A DNA stretch of 64,000 nucleotides from CAVRCA01 sp963719345 (GCA_963719345.1 CAVRCA010000004.1:124001-188000); one strand, 5' to 3'; counted from the first letter of the stretch, positions 8,492-17,695 are shown. Notes: generated by a model not told the origin, from the letters alone. Numbers and translations are program-made.

Positions 8492-9558
8492 CGCAGGCTC
8501 TCCTTGAGGCGAGGGTAGGTCTCAAGCGGGTTGTCGTGCCGCATCCGGCGGACCAGGTCCGGGCTCAGCCCCGGCGGCAATGGCTCGTCGCCATCGAACT
8601 GCCAATGCGGGTAGTCGCTGGCGAACAGCAGCATCCGATCCGAGTCGATCTGATCGATGATGCGGTCAAGCGAGCGCGCGTCGGGTGGCGCGTCGATCGG
8701 CTGGGCGGTGAGGCGGATGCGGTCGCGGATGATCTCTCCCGGAGACTGCTTCACCCACGGCACCTCGGCGCGCACGCCGCGCCAGGTCTTGATCGCGCGC
8801 CATATGAAGCCGGGCAGCCAAGTCACGCCGGACTCGATCAGCACGACGCGCAACTCGGGAAACTTGGCGAACACCCCATTCGAAATCAGGCTGAGCAGTT
8901 GATCCTCGAATGTCTGCGACTGCGCGACATAGTCGTGCAGGAAGTGCGACGGCCAGCCGTTCGCGGTGGGCGCGTAGCGGTACATGCTGCCGGCGTGCAG
9001 CCCGACCGGCAGGTTGTGCCGCACGGCCGCTTCCCAGATCGGCCAGTAGTAGCTGCGGCCCAGCATCATCTCGCAGGCGACCGGCAGCAGCACCTGTACG
9101 AAGCGACGGTCGGCGGCGCAGCGCTCGATCTCGGCGGCAGCGAGCAACGGCGCTTGGGCCGGCACCACGATCGACCCGCGCAGCCGCGCGTCGCGGTCGA
9201 GCCACTCGGCGACCAGCCAGTCGTTGACCGCCGAGCAGATCGCCGCTCCCATCGTCTCGCTGACGGCAACCTGCCCGCCGTAGAGCACGTTGCAGATCGC
9301 CAAGCCGATGCCGAGCGGTTCCAGTGCTTGGCGCTGCATGGCGGCAAGATCGGTGCCGGGCTTGATCCCCTTCCCGCGCCAGTCGGGTCGGCAGGTGATC
9401 GGAGCGCCCGTCGGGTAACTCTGCATCTCCAGCCCGTCGATCCCGCGCATCACGAACGTTTCCTGCCAGAACGCGTCCATGTAGGGTAGCAGCGCCTTGA
9501 GGTCGGGCACCGACGGATGGATGTCGCAGTCGATCGTGCCCTGCACGTCAGAAGTCAT
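8488..9558 (-). CDS. Amidohydrolase-2 family hydrolase, paralogue of the downstream gene
   Basis: This is a 356-residue second copy of the same amidohydrolase-2 type, with the same D-x-H motif (TIDCDIHPSV), VGLHAGS, VLIESGVTW and ASDYPHWQFDGD. The two proteins are clearly related but divergent, so they may act on different substrates or as a heteromer. The ATG at 9558 gives MTSDVQGTIDCDIHP. A GTG at 9570 is also possible because a 24-base tandem duplication covers exactly this start region. Stop and start of the pair overlap by 4 bases (ATGA). It lies directly downstream of pcaG. Confidence 0.82.
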   Translation of the reverse strand: MTSDVQGTIDCDIHPSVPDLKALLPYMDAFWQETFVMRGIDGLEMQSYPTGAPITCRPDWRGKGIKPGTDLAAMQRQALEPLGIGLAICNVLYGGQVAVSETMGAAICSAVNDWLVAEWLDRDARLRGSIVVPAQAPLLAAAEIERCAADRRFVQVLLPVACEMMLGRSYYWPIWEAAVRHNLPVGLHAGSMYRYAPTANGWPSHFLHDYVAQSQTFEDQLLSLISNGVFAKFPELRVVLIESGVTWLPGFIWRAIKTWRGVRAEVPWVKQSPGEIIRDRIRLTAQPIDAPPDARSLDRIIDQIDSDRMLLFASDYPHWQFDGDEPLPPGLSPDLVRRMRHDNPLETYPRLKESLR

Positions 9559-9580
9559 CGTGCCCTGCACGTCAGAAGTC
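9533..9580. repeat. Perfect 24-bp tandem duplication at pcaG stop / amidohydrolase start
   Basis: Bases 9533-9556 and 9557-9580 are identical 24-mers. Read on the minus strand, the unit carries the pcaG end (TTC TGA) and the first codons of the amidohydrolase, so the copy nearest pcaG supplies the stop and the next one supplies the start codon context. It looks like a recent slippage or unequal-crossover event that kept both frames usable. Confidence 0.85.
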
Positions 9581-10093
9581 CAGGAAGACGGTCTCGCCCT
9601 CGCCCTGCAGGCGGATGTCGAACGTCCACACCGCGCTGTCGCCTGGTCGCGCGATCATCGTCGCGCGGCGGGCGGGGTCCTCCACCATCGACAACACGGG
9701 ATCGTCGTCGTTCAACGGCTCGCCCTGGAAATAGGCGCGGGTCACCAGACGCGTGAGGATGCCGCGCGCGAACAGGTTGATGGCAAAATGCGGCGCCTGC
9801 TGGGTGTTGCCCCATCCCGGCACCGGGCCAGGCTTCAACGTGGTGAAGCGGTAGCGGCCGTCGCGGTCGGTGGCGGAGCGGCCCCAGCCGGGAAAGGTTT
9901 CAGAGGCGGCCGGGCTCGCCTGCCACAGTTCAGCCACGCCGTCCACGACGGGCGTGCCGTCGCCGTCGGTGATCCGGCCGGTGAGCACGATGCGTTCTCC
10001 CTCGGCGCCGAACCGGGTGAGGTCGGCCATCTCGGGGTTCTCGATCAGCGCCCAATAGGGGCCGATCGTCTGGAAGGCGGTCGCGATCGGCAT
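9572..10093 (-). CDS. pcaG: Protocatechuate 3,4-dioxygenase alpha subunit
   Basis: PcaG is the non-catalytic alpha chain of protocatechuate 3,4-dioxygenase, which opens the protocatechuate ring between its hydroxyls to 3-carboxy-cis,cis-muconate. The 173-residue protein has the intradiol dioxygenase fold: TAFQTIGPYW at the N-terminus, the GTPVVDGVAELWQA strand and GRYRFTTLKPG, and it lacks the iron ligands found in the beta chain, as expected. The ATG at 10093 gives the family N-terminus MPIATAFQTIGPYW; an upstream extension lies within pcaH. It starts 4 bases after pcaH ends. Confidence 0.9.
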   Translation of the reverse strand: MPIATAFQTIGPYWALIENPEMADLTRFGAEGERIVLTGRITDGDGTPVVDGVAELWQASPAASETFPGWGRSATDRDGRYRFTTLKPGPVPGWGNTQQAPHFAINLFARGILTRLVTRAYFQGEPLNDDDPVLSMVEDPARRATMIARPGDSAVWTFDIRLQGEGETVFLDF

Positions 10094-10097
10094 CGCC

Positions 10098-10823
10098 CTA
10101 CTCCTGCACGATGGTGGTTTCCCGACCGCGCAGCACGAAATCGAAGCGATAGCCGAGCGCCCATTCGGGCCGGGTGATCTCGATGTCGAATTTTGCAACG
10201 AGCCGCTGGCGGGCTTGCTCGTCGGGTACGGCGTGAAACACCGGGTCAAGCTCCAGCAGCGGGTCGCCCGGGAAATACATCTGGGTGATCAGCCGGGTCG
10301 CGAAGCCGGCGCCAAACAGGGAAAAATGGATGTGGTTGGGCCGCCACGCATTGTAGTGGTTGCGCCACGGATAGGAGCCCGGCTTGATTGTGATGAACTG
10401 GTACCAGCCCTCGGCGTCACTGAATACCCGGCCCTCACCCTTGAAGTGCGGATCGAGCGGCGCGTCGTGCTGGTCGTTCGGGTGATTGTAGCGGCCCCCC
10501 GCGTTGGCCTGCCAGATCTCGATCATGGTGTGCGGCACGGGCCGATTGTCCTCGTCGACCACGCGGCCGCGCAGGATTATGCGTTCGCCCAGCGCTTCAT
10601 GGGTCCCGTTGCGCGTGATGTCGGCGATTGCCGGAAAGCGGTCCGTCGAGAAACGCGGGCCGGCGATTTCGGTGACGGTCTGCGGGATGCGGAGCCGCGC
10701 CTGCTTGGGATGTCGCTTGTGGGTGCTGCCGTATTCGGGGCTGTTGTTCTCCGGCTGGCTGCCGGGAACGTGGTCGCGAAACGGCGTGTTCTCGTCCGCC
10801 ACCCGGTGGAAAACGTCACTCAT
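10098..10823 (-). CDS. pcaH: Protocatechuate 3,4-dioxygenase beta subunit
   Basis: This is the iron-bearing beta chain of the protocatechuate ring-cleavage enzyme. The 241-residue protein has the expected four ferric ligands: Y112 (GGRYNHPND), Y151 (GSYPWRN), and H164 and H166 (RPNHIHFS). The ATG at 10823 follows GGGAGAG and gives MSDVFHRVADENTPF. It heads the operon pcaH-pcaG-amidohydrolase-amidohydrolase. No other beta-ketoadipate pathway genes (pcaB, C, D, I, J, F) are in the window, so downstream steps must be encoded elsewhere. Confidence 0.93.
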   Translation of the reverse strand: MSDVFHRVADENTPFRDHVPGSQPENNSPEYGSTHKRHPKQARLRIPQTVTEIAGPRFSTDRFPAIADITRNGTHEALGERIILRGRVVDEDNRPVPHTMIEIWQANAGGRYNHPNDQHDAPLDPHFKGEGRVFSDAEGWYQFITIKPGSYPWRNHYNAWRPNHIHFSLFGAGFATRLITQMYFPGDPLLELDPVFHAVPDEQARQRLVAKFDIEITRPEWALGYRFDFVLRGRETTIVQE

Positions 10824-10927
10824 GGGCCGATCTCTCCCGTCGCCTGCTGCCGAGGGCAGCGCAGTTGCAGCAAGTATGGCAGCTTGACGCGGCGTGCTTA
10901 AGCCCCCGCGCCGGCCAATTCCGGGGG

Positions 10928-13900
10928 TCACTCTGCTGCGTTGTTCGATGCGGCTTGCACCTGCTGAGAGAGGAGTCGCGTGTAGGCGCCGCCACGGGAC
11001 AGCAGCTCGGCGTGGCTGCCGCGCTCCAGCACACGCCCCGCTTCGAGCACCAGGATCTGATCGGCGTCGCGGATCGTGGAGAGGCGGTGGGCGATGACGA
11101 GGGTGGTCCGCTCGCGCATGAGAGCGTCGAGTGCGGCGCGAACCTGCGCCTCGCTGATCGCGTCGAGATGCGAGGTCGCCTCGTCGAGCACCAGCACCGG
11201 GGCGTCCTTCAGGATAGCGCGGGCGATCGCGACGCGCTGGCGCTGGCCGCCCGAAAGTTGCACGCCGCGCTCGCCGACCCGCGTCGCGAGCCCGTCCGGC
11301 AGTGCCGCCACGAAATCGTCGAGAGCGGCCTGCTCGACCGCGCGGCCGAGCGCATCGGCGTCGGCCTCCGGGCGCGCCAGGCGTATGTTCGCCTCCAGCG
11401 TGTCATTGAACAGGAAGGTGTCCTGCGCCACCAGCGCCACCCGACCGCGCAGGCTTTCGAGGCGCAGATCGCGCAGATCGACCCCATCGAGCGTGATGCG
11501 ACCCCGATCGGGGTCCCAGAACCGCAGCAGCAGGTTGGCGATCGTGGTCTTGCCGGCGCCCGACCCACCCACCAGCGCCAGGGTACGCCCGGCCGGCGCA
11601 TCGAAGCTGACCTGGTCGAGGGCGGCGCGCCCCCGGTCCGGGTAGGTGAAGCGCACCGCCTCGAACCGCACGGCGGCGCCGCCCGGTCGAGCGGGCGGAT
11701 CGAGGCGGCCGTCGGTCACGGCCACGGGCTCGCGCTGCACCGCGCCGAGCCGGCGGGTGGAAGCGATCGTGTCGGCCAGCTGGCGGCTGACCTGGGCGAT
11801 CTCGGACACCGGCAGAAACGCCGCGATCGCGAGGAGGACGAGCAACGGCAGCAGCCCGGCCGGGAGGGTGCCTGCCGCCACCAGCCGCGCCCCGAACGCC
11901 GCCACGGCGAGGCCGCCGAGGCTGGTCGCCGCCTCCAGCGCGGCGGACTGGCGCGAGAGGTCGGCGAGCAGCGCCAGCCGGGCGACGGCGGCTTGCCGGG
12001 CGACGGCGACGAAGGCCGCGCCGCGCCGCCGCGTCGCCTGGAACGCAATCAGTTCCGAGAGGCCCTGGACGGTCTCGCTCACATGCGCCCCGAGCGTCCC
12101 GAGCGCGTCCCGCGACGCCGCGCCGAGACGGTCGATGCGGGCGCGCCCGCGCAACGGCGCCAGCAAGGCGTAGGTCAAAAACGGCAGCAGCACGAGCGCG
12201 AGCGGCCAGGCAATGAGCAGCAGGGCCAGCACGATGGAGGCCGGCACCAGCACCGCGACAACCGCCGGCGCGACCGTATGGGCATAAAAATACTCGATGG
12301 TCTCGATGTCTTGGGTCGCCAGAGCGACGAGATCGCCGGTGCGCCGGCGCAGCAGGTAGGCGGGTGCCAGCCGGTCCAGCGTGGCGAACAGGGCGATGCG
12401 CAGCTCGGCCAGCAACTGATAGGCCATCGCGTGCGCCAGCCAGGATTCGAGCCAATGGCAGAGTGCGGCGAACGGGGCCGTCAGCACCAGGGCGACCGCC
12501 AGGAGGCCCACCGGCCGCTCGCCGCGCACGGCGGCGATGAGCAGCGCCCCGAGCGCGCCGACGCCGATGAAGCCGGCCACCCGCCCGATCCCCAGCGCCA
12601 CCGTGAGCGCCAGCCGGCCGCGCCACGGCCGAATGAACCCGGCAAGCGTCGCCAGCGTCTCGCGCCAACCGATCGCCGCCGCCTGAGTGTCGATCGGCAT
12701 CGGCTCGGCTTCCGCCACGGAGGCCGGCGGCGCCGTCGCATCCAAGGCGAGATCCGACTCGGGCGGCCGGTCGGGCGCATGCACCCCGATCTGCGGCGCC
12801 ATCAGGCGACGGTAGAGGCCGGCTTGACGGATCAGATCGTCGTGCCGGCCGCTCTCGGCGACGCGGCCTTCATCCAGCACCAGGATGCGATCGGCGCCGA
12901 TGACGCTCGACAGCCGGTGCGCAAGGATGATGGTGGTGCGGCCGATCATGAGACGATCGAGCGCCTGCTGGATGATCGCCTCGTTCTCCGCGTCGACGGC
13001 GGACAGCGCCTCGTCCAGGATGAGGATCGGCGCATCGCGCAGCAGCGCGCGGGCGATGGCGATCCGCTGGCGCTGCCCGCCCGAAAGACGGGCGCCGCGC
13101 TCGCCGACCACCACCTCGTAGCCGCCGGGCAACGCCGTGATGAACTCGTCGGCGTTGGCGGCGCGGGCGGCTTGGCGCAGCTCCGCGTCGGTTGCATCCG
13201 GCCGGCCGAGGCGGAGGTTGTCGGCGATCGTGCCGTGGAACAGGGCCGCCTCCTGCGCGACCACCGCGATGCGGCCGCGCAGCGCCTCGGCATCGAGTGC
13301 CGCGATGTCCTCGCCGCCGATGCGGATGGTGCCGTTTTGCGGGGCGTAGTCGCGCAGCAGCAGCCGCACGATCGAGGACTTGCCGGACCCGCTCGGCCCG
13401 ACGATGCCGACGCGCTCGCCGGCTCCAACCGCGAAGATGAGCCCCTGATGCGCCGGCCGGCGGGTGCCGGGATAGGCGAAGCGGACCTCCTCGAAACTGA
13501 TCGTCGGCGCGAGGTCGCGTACCGGCTGCGTGCCGGAGGCGGGCAGCGAGGAGGCGGCATCGAGCAGCGCGCCAATCCCGACGGAGGCCGACCGGCCGAG
13601 CAATCCCTGGTGCAGCACGCCGCGCAGGTCGCGCAGCGGCCGAAAGATTTCGGTTCCCGCCATCAGCACGATGAGCAGGGCGGCCAGGCTCATCTCGCCG
13701 TGCTGCACCCGCCATGCCCCGAGCACGAGCGCCGCGGCGGCACCGAGCGCGGTGCCGAGATCGACGATGAAGCGGGTCAAGACACTGAGGGCCAGCACCC
13801 AAAACGTCTGGGCAGAGAGCGCCCGCGCCCGCTCGGCCAGCCGTGCCCCGTAGGCGCCGCTCTGGCCGAAGGCTTTGAGAGTGGGCAGCCCCTGCACGGC

Positions 13901-14500
13901 GTCCAAGAACTCTTCGCCGAACGCCTTGAACGCGCGCGAGCGCGCGAGGTTGGCGCGTCGGTCTCGGCGGTGGACCAGCATCGGTCCGACCAGGGCGAGC
14001 AGCGCGCCGGCGAGCAGGACGGTAGCCACCGGCACGTCCCAGATCGCGACGAAGCCGAAAATGGCGAACGGCGCGACCAGGGCGATGACGAGCTGCGGGA
14101 TATACTGGCCGAAGAAGCTCTGCAGCTGCTCCACCCCGTCGACGATCGACAGCATCACGCCGCCAGTGCGCTCCTGCGCAAACCACGCCGGGCCAAGGGC
14201 CACGATTTTTGCGTGCAGCCGGGCGCGCAGCGTCTCCTGCACCCGGGCCGCCGTGCGATGCGCCATCGTCACCCGCGCATGCTCCAGCCCGGCGCGAAGC
14301 AGGATCGCGCCGACCGCCCCGCCGATCGGCCAGAGCTGCGCGGTCAGCGGCGCGCCGCCGAACGCGAGGGCGAGCAGCTGGCCGAGGAAGGCGAACCGGG
14401 CGATCCCCGCAGCCAGCGCGAGTAACCCCAGCGCGACGCCCGCAACCAGGCGCCCATGCAGCCCGCCGGTCAGCCCCCAGAGGCGGCGGTCGAAGAACAT
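10928..14500 (-). CDS. Fused two-module ABC exporter, CydDC-like
   Basis: This 1190-residue protein joins two half-transporters, each with a six-helix membrane domain and an ATPase. The first ATPase has Walker A GPSGSGKS (368-375), signature LSGGQ (472-476) and Walker B ILILDE; the second has GGSGAGKT (978-985), LSGGQ (1082-1086) and VLVLDE. Both domains keep the catalytic glutamate. The overall arrangement resembles a CydD-CydC fusion; in that family the transporter exports cysteine/glutathione to the periplasm and supports cytochrome bd assembly. No cydAB genes are nearby, so the substrate stays open. A long open frame on the opposite strand covering the same region is a shadow caused by high GC. 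Confidence 0.85.
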   Translation of the reverse strand: MFFDRRLWGLTGGLHGRLVAGVALGLLALAAGIARFAFLGQLLALAFGGAPLTAQLWPIGGAVGAILLRAGLEHARVTMAHRTAARVQETLRARLHAKIVALGPAWFAQERTGGVMLSIVDGVEQLQSFFGQYIPQLVIALVAPFAIFGFVAIWDVPVATVLLAGALLALVGPMLVHRRDRRANLARSRAFKAFGEEFLDAVQGLPTLKAFGQSGAYGARLAERARALSAQTFWVLALSVLTRFIVDLGTALGAAAALVLGAWRVQHGEMSLAALLIVLMAGTEIFRPLRDLRGVLHQGLLGRSASVGIGALLDAASSLPASGTQPVRDLAPTISFEEVRFAYPGTRRPAHQGLIFAVGAGERVGIVGPSGSGKSSIVRLLLRDYAPQNGTIRIGGEDIAALDAEALRGRIAVVAQEAALFHGTIADNLRLGRPDATDAELRQAARAANADEFITALPGGYEVVVGERGARLSGGQRQRIAIARALLRDAPILILDEALSAVDAENEAIIQQALDRLMIGRTTIILAHRLSSVIGADRILVLDEGRVAESGRHDDLIRQAGLYRRLMAPQIGVHAPDRPPESDLALDATAPPASVAEAEPMPIDTQAAAIGWRETLATLAGFIRPWRGRLALTVALGIGRVAGFIGVGALGALLIAAVRGERPVGLLAVALVLTAPFAALCHWLESWLAHAMAYQLLAELRIALFATLDRLAPAYLLRRRTGDLVALATQDIETIEYFYAHTVAPAVVAVLVPASIVLALLLIAWPLALVLLPFLTYALLAPLRGRARIDRLGAASRDALGTLGAHVSETVQGLSELIAFQATRRRGAAFVAVARQAAVARLALLADLSRQSAALEAATSLGGLAVAAFGARLVAAGTLPAGLLPLLVLLAIAAFLPVSEIAQVSRQLADTIASTRRLGAVQREPVAVTDGRLDPPARPGGAAVRFEAVRFTYPDRGRAALDQVSFDAPAGRTLALVGGSGAGKTTIANLLLRFWDPDRGRITLDGVDLRDLRLESLRGRVALVAQDTFLFNDTLEANIRLARPEADADALGRAVEQAALDDFVAALPDGLATRVGERGVQLSGGQRQRVAIARAILKDAPVLVLDEATSHLDAISEAQVRAALDALMRERTTLVIAHRLSTIRDADQILVLEAGRVLERGSHAELLSRGGAYTRLLSQQVQAASNNAAE

Positions 14501-14620
14501 TCTTTGGGCTCCTGCCGACGTCGCGGCGCATCATCGGCCGGCCGCCGCGACGGGAAAAGCCCGGCTGGCGCGCCGGCCCGGTGCCCGGCAGGATGCACGG
14601 CGCAACTGGAGAGCCTCGCC

Positions 14621-15622
14621 ATGATCGCCAACATCCCCGCCACCCAGACCGTGATCGAGGTCAAGGCGCCGGGCGGCCCCGAAATGCTGGTGCCGGCGAC
14701 CCGGCCGGTGCCGGAGCCGAAGGCGGGCGAGGTGCTGATCCGCATTGCCGGGGCCGGTATCAACCGGGCTGACACCTTGCAGCGCATGGGCCGCTACCCG
14801 ATGCCGCCGGGAGCGCCGGACATCCCAGGCCTCGAATGCGCCGGCACCGTCGTCAAGCTCGGCGAAGCGGCGAGCCTCTGGCAGGTCGGCGACCAGGTCT
14901 GCGCGTTGATGATCGGCGACGGCTATGGCGAGTATGCCGCCGTGCCCGCCTCGCAATGCCTGCCGGTGCCGCCTGGCGTGAGCCTGGTCGACGCGGGCGG
15001 ACTGCCGGAGACGTTCTGCACCGTCTGGACCAACGTGTTCGAGCGGCTGCGGCTGCGGCCCGGCGAGGTTTTCCTCATTCAGGGCGGCTCCAGCGGCATC
15101 GGCATCACCGCCATCCAGCTCGCCCACGCGTTCGGCGCGAGAGTGCTGGCGACCGCCGGCTCGGAGGAAAAATGCCGGGCTTGCCGTGACTACGGCGCCG
15201 ATCGGGCGATCAACTACCGTACCGAGGATTTCGTCGCGGTCGGGCGCGACTTCACCGGCGGCCGAGGGGTCGACGTGATCCTGGACATGGTGGGCGGAGA
15301 CTACATCCCGCGCCAGATCGACCTGCTGGCGCGCGAGGGCCGGCTCGGCTTCGTCGCCCTGATGCACGGGACGAAAGTGGAAGCCGATTTCGGCGCCATC
15401 CAGCGCAAGCACCTGACGGTCACGGGCTCGACGTTGCGCTCGCGCACGGTGGCGGAGAAGTCCGCCATCGTCGCCGCTTTGCGCGAGCGGGTCTGGCCGC
15501 TCTGGGCCGAGGGGAAGCTGCGCCCGTTTACCTACAAGACGTTCCCGCTGGTCGAGGCAGCGGCGGCGCACCGGCTGATGGAGAGCAGCGCCCACATCGG
15601 CAAGATCGTGCTGGTGCCGTGA
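14621..15622 (+). CDS. NAD(P)H:quinone oxidoreductase, zinc-independent MDR family
   Basis: The 333-residue protein belongs to the quinone oxidoreductase/PIG3 branch of the medium-chain dehydrogenase superfamily. It shows GAGINRADTLQRMGRYP near residue 50, the nucleotide-binding stretch IQGGSSGIGITAIQLAHAFGA (a GxxGxG-like loop), DYGADRAINYRTEDF, and no catalytic zinc cysteines. The expected role is NADPH-dependent reduction of quinones or enones. The ATG at 14621 starts the conserved part; a longer open frame to 14456 is unsupported and overlaps the exporter start. It converges with the SDR gene, 9 bases apart. Confidence 0.85.
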   Translation: MIANIPATQTVIEVKAPGGPEMLVPATRPVPEPKAGEVLIRIAGAGINRADTLQRMGRYPMPPGAPDIPGLECAGTVVKLGEAASLWQVGDQVCALMIGDGYGEYAAVPASQCLPVPPGVSLVDAGGLPETFCTVWTNVFERLRLRPGEVFLIQGGSSGIGITAIQLAHAFGARVLATAGSEEKCRACRDYGADRAINYRTEDFVAVGRDFTGGRGVDVILDMVGGDYIPRQIDLLAREGRLGFVALMHGTKVEADFGAIQRKHLTVTGSTLRSRTVAEKSAIVAALRERVWPLWAEGKLRPFTYKTFPLVEAAAAHRLMESSAHIGKIVLVP

Positions 15623-15631
15623 GCGGTTCGT

Positions 15632-16438
15632 TCAGGGGTTGGCAGTACGGGCGAACACCGGGCCGGCATTAATCAGGTTGGCCGCGAGCAGGCCGCCGTC
15701 TACCGGCAACGTCACGCCCGAGACGTAGCTCGCCAGATCAGAAACCAAAAAGGTCGCCGCCTTGGCGATCTCGATCGGCTGGCCGCGCCGCTTCGCCGGG
15801 ATCGGGCTCTCGGCGTAGAACGCGGCGCGCTCGTTGGTGTCGTAGAGCCGAGGGGTCACGATGTGGCCCGGCGCGATCGCATTGATCCGGATGCCGTGCT
15901 CGGCCCACTCGACGGCGAGCGATTTGACCAGACTGATCAGCCCGGCCTTGGCGGCGCCGTACGGGGCGTGCCAGGCGGACCCCTGGATGCCGTCGACCGA
16001 GGCGATGCCGACCATCGCGCCGCCCCGGCCACGCCGGATCATCGCCTCGGCGACGACGCGGGACAGCACGAAGAAGTAGCGGAGGTTCCGGTTGAGATCG
16101 AGGTCCCAGGTTTCGGGGCTCATCTCCAGCGCCGGCCCGAACGCCGACTGGCCGACGATCGAGATCATGATGTCGATGCCGCCCAGCTTCTCCTCGGCGG
16201 CGCGCACGATGGCGGGGATCTGCGCGTCCTCGAGTACGTTGCCGACCACCGCGGCGCCGCGCCGGCCCGCCTCGGTGACGCGGGCGGCGACCTGTTCGGC
16301 GCGGTCGGACACGACGTCCACGACCGCCACGTCGCAGCCTGCCTGGGCGAGACAGGTGGCGCTCGCCTCACCCATGCCCTGACCGCCGCCGATGATGACC
16401 GCCGTCTTGCCCTCCAGACCGAGCATGGACGTGCTCAC
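15632..16438 (-). CDS. SDR family oxidoreductase
   Basis: This is a classical short-chain dehydrogenase of 268 residues: cofactor loop GGGQGMG near residue 17, an acidic VVDVV after strand 2 that favours NAD(H), a catalytic Ser in GIASVDG, and the Y-x-x-x-K motif (YGAAK). The end (TLPVDGGLLA) is typical. The substrate is unknown. It starts 7 bases after a small FmdB-type gene on the same strand and is probably co-transcribed with it. Confidence 0.85.
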   Translation of the reverse strand: MSTSMLGLEGKTAVIIGGGQGMGEASATCLAQAGCDVAVVDVVSDRAEQVAARVTEAGRRGAAVVGNVLEDAQIPAIVRAAEEKLGGIDIMISIVGQSAFGPALEMSPETWDLDLNRNLRYFFVLSRVVAEAMIRRGRGGAMVGIASVDGIQGSAWHAPYGAAKAGLISLVKSLAVEWAEHGIRINAIAPGHIVTPRLYDTNERAAFYAESPIPAKRRGQPIEIAKAATFLVSDLASYVSGVTLPVDGGLLAANLINAGPVFARTANP

Positions 16439-16444
16439 CGGGGG

Positions 16445-16711
16445 CTACCCCACCGCGACCGCATCGGCGCGGAAGCCGCTGCGGCCGCCGGCGCAGCAGG
16501 CGCAGCCGCCGAAATGGCGGGCGCCGCCGCCCGGCTGCCAGGACGCCGCCTCGGCCGGGGCGCTGGTGCCGGCACCGAGGTTCGGCACGGTGAGGGCGCG
16601 CTCGGCCAGGGCGCCGCAGCCGGGACAGGGCTGCGGGTCGGCGTACGCGGCGATCGGATGGCTGTCGGCAAAGCCGCCGCACCGGGCGCAGGTATAGTCA
16701 TAGAGCGGCAT
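16445..16711 (-). CDS. FmdB-type zinc ribbon protein
   Basis: This 88-residue protein begins MPLYDYTCARCGGF and has a second knuckle CPGCGA, the CxxC-x(n)-CxxC zinc ribbon of the FmdB/putative regulatory family. The Gly/Ala-rich tail ends with another cysteine cluster (CACCAGG). The role of the family is poorly defined; it is often placed beside amidases, oxidoreductases or CoA enzymes. The ATG at 16711 sets the family start, and the gene lies 6 bases ahead of the SDR gene. Confidence 0.8.
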   Translation of the reverse strand: MPLYDYTCARCGGFADSHPIAAYADPQPCPGCGALAERALTVPNLGAGTSAPAEAASWQPGGGARHFGGCACCAGGRSGFRADAVAVG

Positions 16712-16813
16712 GATCGTTCCCTGGGCGATTTGGGATGAAACTAACCCGGCCCGCCCAGGAATCCAACGATGCCCAACTCCGGGCACCGCGGGCATCGGCC
16801 TTGCCGGGACCGG

Positions 16814-17695
16814 TCAGCCTGGCGCCATGCCGGTCGCGATCCGGTCCAGCACGGCCACCGTGTCGCGCGACAGCTCCAGATTGGCCGCCGCCAGGTTTTC
16901 GCGCAGATGCTCAACCGACGAGGTGCCGGGGATCAGCAGGATGTTGGGTGCGCGCTGGAGCAGCCAGGCGAGCGCCACCTGCATCGGCGTCGCGCCGAGC
17001 GCCTTGGCCGCATCGGACAATGCCGTCGATTGCAGCGGCGTGAAGCCGCCGAGCGGGAAGAACGGCACATAGGCGATGCCTTCGGCGGCGAGCCGGTCGA
17101 TCAGCGCGTCGTCGCTGCGGTGCGCGAGATTGTACTGGTTCTGCACGCAGACGATGTCCGCGATCGTGCGCCCCTCGGCGATCTGCCTGGGCGTCACGTT
17201 GCTGAGGCCGATATGGCGGACGAGCCCCTGGCGCTGGAGCTCGGCGAGCGCCGTCAGCGGCGCCTCGATCGAGCCCTCGGCCGGACCATGGGCGTCGAAC
17301 ATGATGCGCAGGTTGACGACCTCGAGCACGTCCAGGCCCAGGTTGCGGAGGTTGTCGTGGACCGCGCTCGTCAGGTCTTCGGCCGAGAAGGCCGGGTTCC
17401 ACGAACCGTCCGCGCCGCGCCGGGCACCGATCTTGGTGACGATCACGAGATCGGCGGGATACGGATGCAGCGCCTCGCGGATCAGCTGATTGGTGACGTG
17501 CGGGCCGTAGAAGTCGCTGGTGTCGATATGATCGACGCCGCTCGCGACCGCGTCGCGCAGCACGGCGATCGCGCCGTCGCGGTCCTTCGGCGGCCCGAAC
17601 ACGCCCGGTCCGGCAAGCTGCATCGCGCCGTAGCCGAGGCGCTTCACGATTCGGTCGCCGAGCTTGAACGTCCCGGCTTTGCTGATGTCGATCAT
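16814..17695 (-). CDS. Aldo/keto reductase
   Basis: This is a 293-residue aldo/keto reductase: RLGYGAMQL near the N-terminus, the catalytic DTSDFYGPH (Asp, Tyr), the active-site Lys in VTKIGARR, and the cofactor-binding end IPGTSSVEHLRENL. It should reduce aldehydes or ketones with NADPH. The ATG at 17695 is preceded by GGAG with 6-base spacing; upstream in-frame codons lack support. It is divergent from a LysR-type gene 93 bases away, the usual arrangement for a regulator and its target. Confidence 0.88.
   Translation of the reverse strand: MIDISKAGTFKLGDRIVKRLGYGAMQLAGPGVFGPPKDRDGAIAVLRDAVASGVDHIDTSDFYGPHVTNQLIREALHPYPADLVIVTKIGARRGADGSWNPAFSAEDLTSAVHDNLRNLGLDVLEVVNLRIMFDAHGPAEGSIEAPLTALAELQRQGLVRHIGLSNVTPRQIAEGRTIADIVCVQNQYNLAHRSDDALIDRLAAEGIAYVPFFPLGGFTPLQSTALSDAAKALGATPMQVALAWLLQRAPNILLIPGTSSVEHLRENLAAANLELSRDTVAVLDRIATGMAPG

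Noticed and set aside
10865..14425. Very long plus-strand open frame of 1186 codons
   Set aside because: It is antisense to the fused ABC exporter, has no recognisable domain and a low-complexity Arg/Gln/Gly-rich composition; long shadow frames are expected in such G/C-rich DNA.
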